64,000 nt of DNA from Annona cherimola (taxonomy: Eukaryota > Streptophyta > Magnoliopsida > Magnoliales > Annonaceae): NCBI GenBank assembly GCA_030490835.1, contig CM059974.1, positions 2,425,501 through 2,489,500 of the forward strand, written 5' to 3'. Below the pieces are notes generated by a model. The model had not been told where the DNA came from, did not search any database, and saw only the letters and a list, made by a program, of their open reading frames with translations. Positions 35,477-46,358 of the stretch are shown here, piece by piece (positions within the stretch are counted from its first letter, which is position 1; the number at the start of each line of letters is the position of its first letter). The translations under genes were made by a program, and so were the position numbers.

Positions 35477-36710
35477 CCATACTACAGGGAGTGCTTTCAA
35501 GTGAATCAGGTTTTAATTCTTCTTTACTGTAATCTGAGCTTAATCTAGGGCTTGAGGAAACCATGGCTGTTCGAAGTGGGGAGCAGATTTTGGGGATGAG
35601 CCTTTTTGATGAGGAAGGCATTTTGTAATATTGTAATCTTGTTGGTTGTAACATTCATTATCCAAAAATTATATGCCCTTAGCAAGCCACCCAAATAGAT
35701 TATTAATTGTCAGATTGCCTGCTTAATTAGTAGTAAAGAAAATTTTATTGGTAAATGAACATGAATGGCCTAGGTGAGGTTCCTTGGAGCAGCAGCAAGG
35801 CGTAAAATTTCTCATTCTTTTCCAACTTTCTGAGGTGTAAAATTTATTTATCTGCATTCAATCTGAATGATTTCTTTCTTGTATTTATTTCTATCTTTGA
35901 GTACTTTTTTTTCCCCATTTAAATGTTATTAAAACTTGACCTTGTTTGTGCAGGAAATAAATTTCTCCATCTTTTTCCTCATTCTTCTTGTTATTTTGGT
36001 TGTGTTATTCACGCTGGCCAGATTGCAGTTTGAAGGAAGATCTGATTGCTGCGGAATTACTCTTAAGATAGCTGTTGTAGACCTCAAATCTTGACTTTGC
36101 TGAGGAACCTCACCATGGAACCCCCAATGCTGGTTGGCGGTGCTCTCTTCTGCTGGGGATTGCCTGAAGAAGCTTTTGGCGCATCCTTGACCCACCACCT
36201 GTGCACGGCCTCTTACTGATGTTGCTGTGCGAGTGCGAAATGGCCCAGATGTCCCCTTTCATGTAGAACTGAGATGAGGAAGTTTTTTTTTCTCTCCAGC
36301 AGCCCTTGTCACCTTTGCCCCTATCCAGTAGATTCTATAGTTCCTATGTAGTAAGAAAACTGCATCTTTTCTACTTCCTCCTAGTGGGGTTAATGCAGGC
36401 AGGTTCATTATAGTTGGAAGAAGGCCCCTCACTTCCTTTGCCTGTGCCATCGTCTTTGGAGTTTCTTCTCAGTGCGTTTGAAGCCCGTTTGCGTGCTCCT
36501 GTGGATGTTGCAGAAAGCCTGCTCCTAAGTGTGGTGTGTCCTGGTCCGGCCTTTCTGTTTAAAGGAAGCCCCTAATGACAGAGATAGTCAGAAAACTACC
36601 ATGTCCATCCCGGTCCTGCAGGGCACCAACCCAAACAACAATGTGTACTTTAGGTGGAAGGGTAGCGAGGCTACTGCTGCTAACATTCAAATTCTTGATT
36701 TTCCATTTCC
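35477..36710. other. Region downstream of TORMOZ, unassigned
   Basis: This holds the TORMOZ 3' untranslated region and then DNA of more balanced composition than typical intergenic sequence here. Short frames occur on both strands: minus 36198-35929 with WGFHGEVPQQSQDLRSTTA, and plus 36529-36735 with VLQGTNPNNNVYFRWKGSE. I do not recognise them. They may be decayed gene or retroelement fragments. Confidence 0.4.
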
Positions 36711-37054
36711 ACCATCCTACATGCGTAAGTGTTAGCGGCTTGGGTATTCGACTCTACTTCCTGTTTCTTATCCCTCAAAGTAATACGTAGCTGTAAAAAA
36801 CTGAGTAAATTATGATATATTTTTTCAAAATATTTTGATAAAACATGTGTAAAAGATGCATGCGTGTCCACGAGTAGTTGTCACCATCCTACATGCGTAA
36901 GTGTTAGCGGCTTGGGTATTCGACTCTACTTCCTGTTTCTTATCCCTCAAAGTAATACGTAGCTGTAAAAAACTGAGTAAATTATGATATATTTTTTCAA
37001 AATATTTTGATAAAACATGTGTAAAAGATGCATGCGTGTCCACGAGTAGTTGTC
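36711..37054. repeat. Perfect 172-bp tandem duplication
   Basis: The unit beginning ACCATCCTACATGCGTAAGT at 36711 recurs at 36883 and ends at 37054. I see no differences between the copies. Identity implies a recent event or an assembly artefact. Confidence 0.9.
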
Positions 37055-37526
37055 AAACGAGCTGTGAGTTCCAAAAGATTGCAAAATAGACCCCAATATT
37101 GTGAGGGAATTTTAGGCATCATGCTCTGCGGTGTGAGTTGAAGGAAAACTTTATCCGGAAGCTCTACTTTAAAAGCTTTGAATAACAATGCTTTTCACGA
37201 GTTAGTTTAAAATAAGTGTGGTCAACCAAAGCTTTATATACGAAAATGATTGAATGTGATTTCTAAGGAATGTTTTTTAAATGCACTCAGACGCACATAG
37301 CTTCAGTGCAGCCGAGTGTATTTAACTCATTTTTAATTTTTTAAAATTTTTAAATATAATTGTGAAAGTGTATTTAATATGTGTGTTAAGTTTTACCATT
37401 TTTGGTGATCTGAAGATTTTTTTTGGATTTTTAAAATCAATTGCATTTTTCATAATTCATAAATATAGATTTTTTTTTTTAAAATCCAAAGAAAATATTT
37501 ACAAATCCACAAAATAGTAAAACTTA

Positions 37527-37794
37527 GGGTGTATTTGGGAACGAGTAAAATTTTTGATGAAAAGTTTTGAAGAGTAAACGTTGTCAAATGATGTGATATG
37601 ATATGGGTAATGATAAGTAGTAAAGATGATAAAGTTAAAATAAATAGGTTAGTTGTGTGGGTAGTTGTATAGAAATGATTGAAAAGTAGGATAGTTGCAT
37701 AGGAAAATGTGAAAAAATAATTAAAAAATATGATAGTTGTAGAGAGTGAAAAGTTTTAACTTGACATTTTTTAACCATTGCTAAACATATATCC
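37527..37794. mobile_element. Tourist-like MITE with TTA duplication
   Basis: GGGTGTATTTGGGAACG at the left and CTAAACATATATCC at the right are flanked by TTA at 37524-37526 and 37795-37797. The interior is in family order. Confidence 0.82.
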
Positions 37795-37797
37795 TTA

Positions 37798-38400
37798 ATA
37801 GAAGATGATTTAGTTAGGCTGAGCTAAGTTAGGCCTTAGTCGTGCTTAAAAACCATATTATTTATTTATTTTTTTGCAATTTTTTTCCTGGACATGTCAA
37901 ATTAGGAGTATTTAATTTATAAATTAAATTGCACTTTTTTAGATGCTTTTAACTATTTTTTGGATTTTTAAATGTAGTGACATTTTCATAATTTTTTGAT
38001 CTCAGAAATTTACGAGACTAAAAAATTTCGAAAATGCTACGTTTAAAAAATAAAAAAAATACTTAAAAGGATTCAAAAATATTAAAACTTAGTTTATAGA
38101 TTAAATATACCTAATTTTACATGCTGATGAAAAATTGAAAAAAATAAAAAAATATGTTTTTTGGGTAAATGCATGGTTGCCCCCCGTGTGTTTGGTCATA
38201 AAATAATAATTTTTAAACTTAATACACATGTTAAATATATTTAGATTAATAGTTGTATAAAAATTTTAAAAAATAAAAAGATGAACTTTTATTCGGTACA
38301 TCGAAGTTAAGTATACCTTAGTGCATTAGATTATCATTTTTTTTCTAATATATTTAAAAGTTAAAACATTAAATTCAACACATTGCACATTTAACGTCGT
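37798..38400. other. AT-rich intergenic with decayed fold-back fragments
   Basis: Motifs such as TTGGATTTTTAAATGTAG and AAACTTAATACACATGTTAA resemble pieces of the GGCTAAGC fold-back family, without clear ends. No gene is seen. Confidence 0.4.
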
Positions 38401-38618
38401 TTCACAGAACCAGAAAAAAAAAAAAAAACAAAACAAAAAACAAAAAAAGAAGAAGGAATCCACCTTGCAAAAATCTTTCAATGTTCGAAGGAATATCCGT
38501 TCCGTGCTTCCTTTCTTCATTGGTGAGAGAAAGAGAGAGCAGGACAAGAAACATCAAAACCCGAAAAAACCACCTTTTTACTCCTCTCTTCTCCTTCTTC
38601 TCGGAATGTGAGGAGAAT

Positions 38619-41387
38619 ATGGAGAGAGTGCCGGAAATCGACGGCGGCAGAGCCGAATTATCCAACTTCCCTTTCACATTTTCTGAGCTCGCCACCGCTT
38701 CTTCCATTGTTCTAGCGTTAGGCGGGGGGCTCTTGGGCCTCTACCTCACAATGCCTGCCTCGGACTACACCTTCCTCGTTCTACCCCGCACTCTCCAAGA
38801 TCTACAGATCCTCCGGTATTTTTGAATTTCCCAGCTCATTTCTCCATTTTCTGACTTCGTTATTGAATTATTGTGCTGTAAATCATATATTGGCATGTGG
38901 GTGGCAGGAAAGATATATATTTTTTGGAGTAGAATAAAGAAATCCAAGGACCCCTTCACCTTGGAATTATCTAATGAATGCAAAAGCTAATAGGAAATTC
39001 GAAGTTTGCCCAAATACTCTCGTGGATTTTAGATTCTGCAGTCGATTGAAAAAAAATCTTTCGATGATTTTACCCTTGCTAGTTACATCTGATTGTAAAG
39101 GAGGTAAAGCTGAAGTGGGCTTTCATCTCTGCGCTCTTCGGTTAACTGGAAATACCCTAGGAAGCAAGTTCTCCAATGATCTTTTTTTTTTTTTTTTTCC
39201 CTTCGTTGCTTTCTTCTGTTCAGCTAGTGCTTGGAAGCATTTGGGATCCTTTTGCTTGAGCAACGATGCTCTTGTTGACATTTGAGATTTGGGATTCCGT
39301 AGTGGCATAATAAAATGTTTGGCTTGCCTGTCGAATATTGATTGTTTTGGCTAGTCCTTGGAGATATCTAGATATCTAGGAATTCTAGGCTTCAAAAATT
39401 GCTTTACATCAATGCTTTCACTTAGATTTAAGATTTGCGGTTTGATGTAGTGATATTTCATTATAATTACAAATGGTGTTTCACTGATCCTGACCAATAC
39501 TGCTTGTTGCTCTTTTTGTAGGGACAATCTTGAGATCTATACAAGAGACTATCCTGTGCAGGTTCTTGTTGGATATTTCGTAGTCTATATCTTTATGCAG
39601 ACTTTCATGATTCCAGGAACCGTTTTCATGTCTCTGCTTGCTGGAGCCCTTTATGGAGTTTTCAAGGGTGTAGTATTGGTGGTTTTTGCTGCCACTGCTG
39701 GTGCTTCTTCGTGTTTTTTCCTATCAAAACAGATAGGGAAGCCCCTGGTTTTCTCATTATGGCCTGATAAGCTGAGTTTCTTCCAAGCCCGGGTGAGCGT
39801 CAGATCTTTTGTGTGTTTTGACTGTCAAGGGGAACGTATCCCTGTTCTCTCCTGAGGTGGGATGTTAAAATTACTATAATTTTGTAGATGAATATTTTGC
39901 AAAGTGGAATGCTTCCTCTGTCAAGTTAATTTTCATAATCTAATTAAAATGAGCTCTGTCGCATCATCAAAGTGCTCCTGGAGCAAGTTGACGGGTTTGG
40001 GGTGAGTGCTGTTCCCTTAGTGGGAATGTTGAAAATTTGAGATTAATGGTTTGGGAAGTCCAATTATATGTGCAGACTAGTTTGCGAACCTTGTACTGTT
40101 ACGTATTCAAACATTGACCAATGGTTTGAAGGAGTTGAACAGGTAAACTATGTTTACACTGGATGGTTTGAGAAGCCTTTGCAATTACGCAGTCAACCTT
40201 AGAAGTCGGTGGTTTGAGCTTTGAACCAGTCCAACTATGTTCACTGGATAGTTTGAAAACCTCATCCTATTAGGTATTCAAACTATGACTTTTGTGGATG
40301 ATGTTTGCTTGCAAAATCCATATCCAGTATTGGCATCTTGAAGGCTACTTTTCCTCATTAGTAGTCCTTTTGCTGGACCTGTGCTTTCATGTTCAGGGTA
40401 TTTGTATCAGTTGCAATCCACCAGCATGATAAGTCCCTTGTGGCACTGGAAAATCTAATTAGCAGACAGGTCTTTTGATGTAAAAATGTGGCATGATGGG
40501 ATGTGTGACTTGACTAGCACATAGGTTTATGAGTCCTCGGTTGAGTTGACCATTTGGGTAAACTATGATAATGTTGCTGTGCAAGCTGTGCTTTTATGTG
40601 ACCTATAAAATGGCTAGTTCCAGGAGCGCTTAAAGAAACAGTTGGGTGGATGACTGCTGAGCTGCAACTAGCTGATGAAACTTTAATAACCAATCCCAAA
40701 TTGCCACATGAACAAAGGAAAATTTTGATGATCGAAATGGCTCAAAGAGTGCATAGTGCACCCACACATGCTTTTGTTGTTGTTTAATCTAATTGCTGAT
40801 GGGTGTCGCTGCTTATCTCCAGTCAGTGAATGATATGGGAATCATTCATCACCTGTGGTACATTCACTTTCCTCCTTATTGCGAATAAGTTATGTCCATT
40901 TGTCTTATTTCAGGTTGCTGAGAGAGGAGACAGATTATTGAACTACATGCTCTTCCTTCGAGTCACCCCTACTTTGCCAAATACATTTATCAATATTGCT
41001 TCACCAATAGTAGGTGTGCCTTACCATACGTTCTTCCTCGCGACATTTATTGGACTCATCCCAGCAGCTTATGTTACTGTCAGAGTATGATCACTTTCTA
41101 ATTTTTTTTTTCTTTCATTTAAGTTCTGCATTCTCCTTGTGTGTTTATTTAAAATCAGAAAAGAGAGGGAGGAGAGAAACAGAGTAACGTGTTTTTTTTT
41201 TTTTGATGACAGAGTAATGTATCTGGAATTATAGATGTTTTGCTGTTTTTTGCAGGCAGGAATTGCTATTGGAGAATTGGGGTCTGTGGGTGATCTATAT
41301 GATTTCCAGTCACTTGCTACCCTCTTCCTCATCGGCATTGTGACAGTCACCCCTACTCTGATAAGCAAGGGCAGCTCAGAGGTGTGA
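38619..41387 (+). CDS. VTT/DedA (SNARE-associated Golgi protein) family membrane protein
   Basis: Four exons join in phase to give 256 aa: 38619-38815, 39522-39792, 40914-41084 and 41256-41387, all GT-AG. The start MERVPEIDGG was chosen over an in-frame ATG at 38481, whose 46 extra residues are low-complexity and read like leader sequence. The family (PF09335; TMEM41/VMP1 relatives) comprises ER or Golgi multi-span proteins, some with lipid scramblase activity in animals. The plant members are largely uncharacterised. Visible features are a first hydrophobic segment at 25-45 and FMQTFMIPGTVFMSLLAGAL at 90-109. The loop with FFLSKQIGKP at 131-140 and then LRVTPTLPNTFINIASPIVG at 171-190 form the conserved re-entrant VTT core. 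Later membrane segments lie near 195-213 and 232-248. The C-terminus is short and ends SSEV. Confidence 0.93.
40058..40314 (+). repeat. Imperfect tandem repeat (3 x about 86 bp) in VTT gene intron 2
   Basis: Units start at 40058, 40143 and 40229 with GTCCAATTATATG, GTAAACTATGTTTACACTGG and GTCCAACTATGTTCACTGG. Each continues with a diverged TTTGA.AA.CCT and CAAAC segment. Confidence 0.65.
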
Positions 41388-41671
41388 TGGATGCATCTCG
41401 GCAATATTCATGTCTCACTGAACCAGTTCTCTATATTAATGGATGTCATTTCTTCAAAAAAAAAAAAAAAAGAAAGAAGAAAAACAAAAAGAAAATCAGG
41501 AGTTGTACAATTCATTCAGTATTGTAACATCATTATCATGTACATTGTTCAAATATTCAATGTAAACAAGTGTGGACTATGGAGTTTACTTTCGGAGCAC
41601 GTTCATTTTCCTTAAGAGTTCAATCCCTTCCCATCATACATGAATCATGCTCCATTAGTGAGCATATGTTA

Positions 41672-41862
41672 GGGCTTGTTTGTCTATCATATCATATTAC
41701 CTCTATCATATCACATCATTTATCTATTTTAATTTTATTCTCTTTACTCCTCATCATTACCTCTAACATATCACATTATTTTATTCTAATTCAAATTTTT
41801 TTTCATCATTTTATTTCATTTCAAAGATTTTTACACAAAAAACTTTCCATTTCAAAAGTTGC
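41672..41862. mobile_element. Partial Tourist-like MITE, reverse orientation
   Basis: TTA precedes GGGCTTGTTTGTCTATC. The interior reads TTTATTCTCTTTACTCCTCA and then CATTACCTCTAACATATCAC, the complement of the family order. The right end is missing. Confidence 0.6.
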
Positions 41863-42353
41863 AACTGATAAAGAACTCGATCTTGTATATGCTTTAATTG
41901 GGTACTGACGAGTCCTAACAATAAGTGATTGAAGTTTTCAAGCCATTCCCATTAAATGTGAATCCCTATAATTTCTATGAATTTGCAGTACAGAGAGATT
42001 TAATGAAATTGGCTGCATAATGTAGCCTTCAGATTTTTTTTGCACAAGCCATGGAGTTTTTGGAAGGTCTAATTCAAGAAGTCTTTACTTATTCAAGACA
42101 CTGAAAAACATTTCAATCGCACACTTAGGTTTGCTATTAAAAAAATAAAAAGAATTACACTGAGGTTAAGCCTTTAGATTCAGAGAAGTTGTCTTTAAAC
42201 ATTTTGATAAAATTTGATTTTTCATATCATAGAAATGGGTGTGACATGGTTTGGGCATAATCTGAGGCCGGGTCCTTGACCAAAATGAGTGCCCATCTAG
42301 GATCTTTCCACGTTGCATCTACTTAAGCCATGATCATCCTCATCTGACACTAA

Positions 42354-42555
42354 GGCTTTGTTTGAACTTGCGTTTGCTACTATGACTTGGGGAAGCATTC
42401 CCAACAACGAATTTTCATTTTCCTAGTTGAAACTCGTAATTATTCTGAATCGTGCAATGTAGGGAAGCTAAAATTTCTACCTTTCTGTCATTAGTTGAAA
42501 AGTGCATTCTTTCATCAGATCTTGGGCAACTATACTGCTAAGCCAAACAAAGCCT
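42354..42555. mobile_element. Second Tourist-type MITE, GGCTTTGTTTG termini
   Basis: The left end GGCTTTGTTTGAACTTG and right end AAGCCAAACAAAGCC are inverted, with TAA before and TTAA after. This is the classical Tourist terminus, but the interior (GGGAAGCATTCCC, TCTACCTTTCTGTCATT) is unrelated to the abundant family. Confidence 0.75.
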
Positions 42556-42760
42556 TAACGTAGGATTCATATGCATGAGTGACATCTTCCCTACCCATCA
42601 TAGTGGAAACTTAGACACCTCACAGCTTGTGGGACCTGTATGAAGCCACCTACACACCATTTGCTTCTAAGGCTACTTCAGTACCAAAGCATCCAATTTC
42701 AAGTCATAAATAGGCATCTATCTTATCCTTGTTTTTAACCGTGTGAGGCTAGCTATTGGT

Positions 42761-42846
42761 CCATAATTCTCTTTCACCAATTAGGAGGGGACCCACTAAC
42801 TGTACGGAAATAATGGGTCCCCTCGTAATTGAAAGACATTGAAATG
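42761..42846. other. Short hairpin-forming sequence
   Basis: AATTAGGAGGGGACCC pairs with GGGTCCCCTCGTAATT across a loop of about 20 nt, with one mismatch. Pairing continues outward (TCTTTC with GAAAGA) after a 3-nt bulge. The arms are about 25-30 bp. It may be a small RNA precursor or a tiny MITE; neither is demonstrated. Confidence 0.5.
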
Positions 42847-44544
42847 GAGGTGGTGCTAGGTGGCATGTAAACAGCAGGATGGTGGGAGGCAGAGAGCTCT
42901 TAGCCAACGCATTAGGTGAGAAATACACAACATGATTGAGAGACCCACCTTCCAAATCATCCCTATCCCTACCATACATGATACAGGAGAGGCGTCTGAG
43001 GTTGGACAGCAGACTAATTGGAGGAGGGATTCTCCTTCATCAAATACTCACCACCTAAGCCTTTCTCATTCATCAATCAATATCATCGCCTCAAATGAAA
43101 TCCTCAGATGCGGAGCGTAAATGGGTTTTTATTTTGGGGATTTTTCCACATATTCCTCATAATTAAAAAAAAAAGTTATAATTCATGCCTAGAAAACTTA
43201 ATTTTGCAAATAACCCTTTGCTTAGACACTTTCTTTGCAAAATACTCTCACAAACGATGTTTTCTCCATCTTGTCAGTCTTTTATGGGAACTCTCTCTTT
43301 TAGTCGTTTTTAAACGTCGAAAGGCTCCATGAGATGGGCTCTAGACTATATTTTCATTTCAAGATGTTTGCAGAAAACAAATCTATAATCGTTAAAAAAC
43401 TGAATTCTCAAACTTTTGGCATTTAAAAACTACAAAAATGGGTAAGATTGTGTAAAGAAAGTGCCAAACTGCCTATACAAATTAAAGAGAGGCTATTAGT
43501 AAAATCAAAATTTTGGGGTAAATCTCAAAATAAAAAGATGCAGGGGAGTTATATGCAAAAACACCCATATATATGTTTTTTGCATTGTTTCTCATTCGTG
43601 AAATGAAAAGGGATCATGTCATGAAATTGGATCATCAACGTCTTACAAGAGAGTAACATCTTTAGAAATGGAGGTCATCCGCCGGCTTCTACAGCCGTTG
43701 AAATTTGGAACAATCCGCTAATGACAAAAAATGCTGACCAAATGTTTGAGTACGCATATCCGTGCATGTTATCATGATATCTCCATATCGCACCTCCATT
43801 TTGTTGAGTTGAACTGTCTAATTAATTATTTGCTAAGGTACTCTTGAGTTTTCATCATACTATGCATGATAGCATATCGTTTGATTTTCTTGTAAGTCTA
43901 TTCTAATTTTAAGATTTCTTCCATCTCTCATGAGTATCTAGAAGTGACTTTTAAGTTAGTAAATTATAGTATTAAAATTTATGCGAATGGAAGAAATTAA
44001 ATATTCATTACCTTGAGGTAAATAAGAAGTTAAAAATAAGTATAGAAAGAAAATACGTATAATAAAACAAAGACGCTTTTTTTTTAAAAATTTTTTTTGT
44101 GAAAATAAAAAAAAACTGCGATTCTTTTGTTTCTAAGATAATGAGTTATCAAGAGTATTTTAGTTAATTCGTATTGATTTCAATCATGTTTTGGGAAGCT
44201 TTGCCGCTAGATGTATTTATAAAAGTGTAAAATTGTGTGATTTTCATGCAAACAAACCTTTTAGATCTGTTCAAGATGTACTGATCATGCATTTTTATTA
44301 CCGTCTTTTTTCATTTATTATTCGGCGAGTGCACTTGCAAACTGCAAGCCTTCCCGAGTGACAAATGACCGCCGGACCCGGACGGTACGCGAATGCGATT
44401 AGCATATTTCTGGCTCGCCTGCCTGCTCTATTTACGTCCGCTTCGCTGCTCCAGCGACGTTTCCTAAACGATGCACTGTCATTTCGGAAAATCATGCAAC
44501 AGATGATATCGGAATACCGGAACGATATATATATATATATATAC

Positions 44545-44937
44545 ATACAGAGAGAGAGGGAGCTGTTCCGGTGCAGTGATGCTGCACCGGAATAGCCGTG
44601 CAGTGGCTCCAAAATGGGGCCCACATGATCATGAAATAATGATCTACTCCACCCATTGTATTTAGAATAATGTATTCTATTACCATACTAATTTTCATCC
44701 TAATCAGATATGTATATGGGCCCCATCTGAAAATGGTACAAATCCAACGTAATAAAATAGTTTGATGTAAATAACAACTTTAAAATATCTGATTGGGATG
44801 AAAATTGGTATGGTAATAGAATACATTATTTTAAATACAATGGGTGGAGTAGATCATGATTTCATGATCATGTGGGGCCCATTTTGGGCCCACTGCACCG
44901 CTGTTCCGGTGTAGTGACGCTGCACCGGAACAGAATC
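44545..44937. mobile_element. Fold-back MITE with about 150-bp arms
   Basis: The left arm TTCCGGTGCAGTGATGCTGC continues through GGGGCCCACATGATCATGAA to TGTATTCTATTACCATA. The right arm repeats these in complement up to CGCTGCACCGGAACAG. The unit sits between TA-dinucleotide runs. The centre carries motifs shared with the 55-57 kb family (ATGGTACAAATCCAACGTAA). Confidence 0.85.
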
Positions 44938-46103
44938 CATATATATATATATATCGTTTTTAAAAAATTTAAATATGATATAAAATAAATCATCGACAAA
45001 TAAATATCTCAAAATGTTATTATACTTGTAAATGATTTAATTTTGTGGTTGGATTGTTAGCCAAACATACAGTTTTTAGACACGATCAAAGGAGGGAAAC
45101 CGGAACAAATCACTATGTAAGTGTATTTTGTGGCCCACTTGCTGATATCATGCATGCATGCGTGAGTTAGTAGGGATTAGGATAGTCCCGAAGAGTTGTG
45201 TAATGATTTTGGGGTTGCCATTTGGTGCGATGCCGGCAATTGACCGGATTCCATAACGCATCCCATTTCAGCTGCTGAAATAAAGCTCCACAGCCTGCAT
45301 ATATCATGCCATACCTCGAAGCCAAGAAATCAGAGCAAGACATACCTGCTTCTGCAATCCCTACTTCAGAAAAAAAAAAAAAAAAAAAGGTGATTTCCAT
45401 CTCCTTCCTTCTTTTTAACTTCATTTCTTGAAAGGTGACTTCTTCTCTATCTATTTCTTTAGTTGTACACCACCACAATTCATCCAAATAGCTAAAAAAA
45501 TTGCAGCTATCACCTAATCCTATCCATTAAATGATTAATTTCCTGTATGGGGGGTGGATTATTTTCACGCAAAAGACAAGTAATTAAACATGGTCAGCTT
45601 GTACATTTGTACGTCCATGAAGTATGCTGTTAACATATTAATATAAGTGATTAGAATTTATTAACTAAAAAGGTTCTAATAAAATTATGGATTAGGTACT
45701 GTGTTTGTGTGTGTGTATATATATATATATATTTTCCTATATATATGTATATATGAATAATTAAAATCATGATATTTTTTTAATTTTCCTTGAAGGCATT
45801 ATCTATACATTGTTCTTGGTGGTTTGGAGATGAGGAAGAGTGAAATTGGGGCGCGTATATACGCAACGTGCCACCCCAGATGATTGGGATGGTCCACCTG
45901 AGACTTTAAATAGAATAACTTTAAGGGGATGATCCTGACCCATCGAAGAGTGATTTTTTATTTATTTATTTTAAGAAAAGAAAATCATAGCTGTTCAAAA
46001 CCTTCTTCATTTGTTCCCATTCCCTCCAAATATATAGAAATGGAAGAGAAGGAAGAAATCAGAAAAAAAGTTCCAACAGAGCAGATGGTCAAGAACAAGC
46101 AAG

Positions 46104-46358
46104 GTGGGGGAAAGAGAAGAAGAAAATTCCAAACGGGCCAAGCAAGACCCACCTGCCGAAGTTTCAGTTGCAGTATTAAAAGCTGATGATGGGAATGGTG
46201 GGGGAGAAAACGAGACGAAGCAAAAAAGAAAGCAGCAGCAGGAGCAAGCAGAAGAAGATGACGAAAGTGGTTGGTGGCGGGTTCGAAGCAGATCCAGGTG
46301 CAGAAGGGGAAGCACACGGTTCCTCAGCCTTTCTGTTTGGCCACTGAGAAAAGAATGA
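46104..46358 (+). other. Upstream open frame overlapping the WVD2-like start
   Basis: This 84-codon frame begins MGEREEENSKRAKQDPPAEV and is rich in Glu, Lys and Gln. Its stop overlaps the chosen ATG of the WVD2-like gene (sequence ATGA at 46355-46358). It could be an upstream ORF in the leader, part of an unrecognised first exon, or chance low-complexity sequence. No family is recognised. Confidence 0.3.

Larger units (their letters stand above)
41863..44500. other. Intergenic between VTT and WVD2-like genes
   Basis: No gene is seen. The MITE at 42354-42555 and the hairpin at 42761-42846 are listed separately. The rest is AT-rich with poly-A/T tracts. Confidence 0.5.

Noticed and set aside
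36529..36735. Small protein gene after TORMOZ
   Set aside because: No recognised motif, and its end overlaps the 172-bp tandem duplication. Kept only as an unassigned finding.
38481..38618. N-terminal extension of the VTT protein
   Set aside because: The in-frame codons give a Ser/Arg-rich low-complexity stretch typical of leader DNA. The downstream ATG gives a start compatible with the family.
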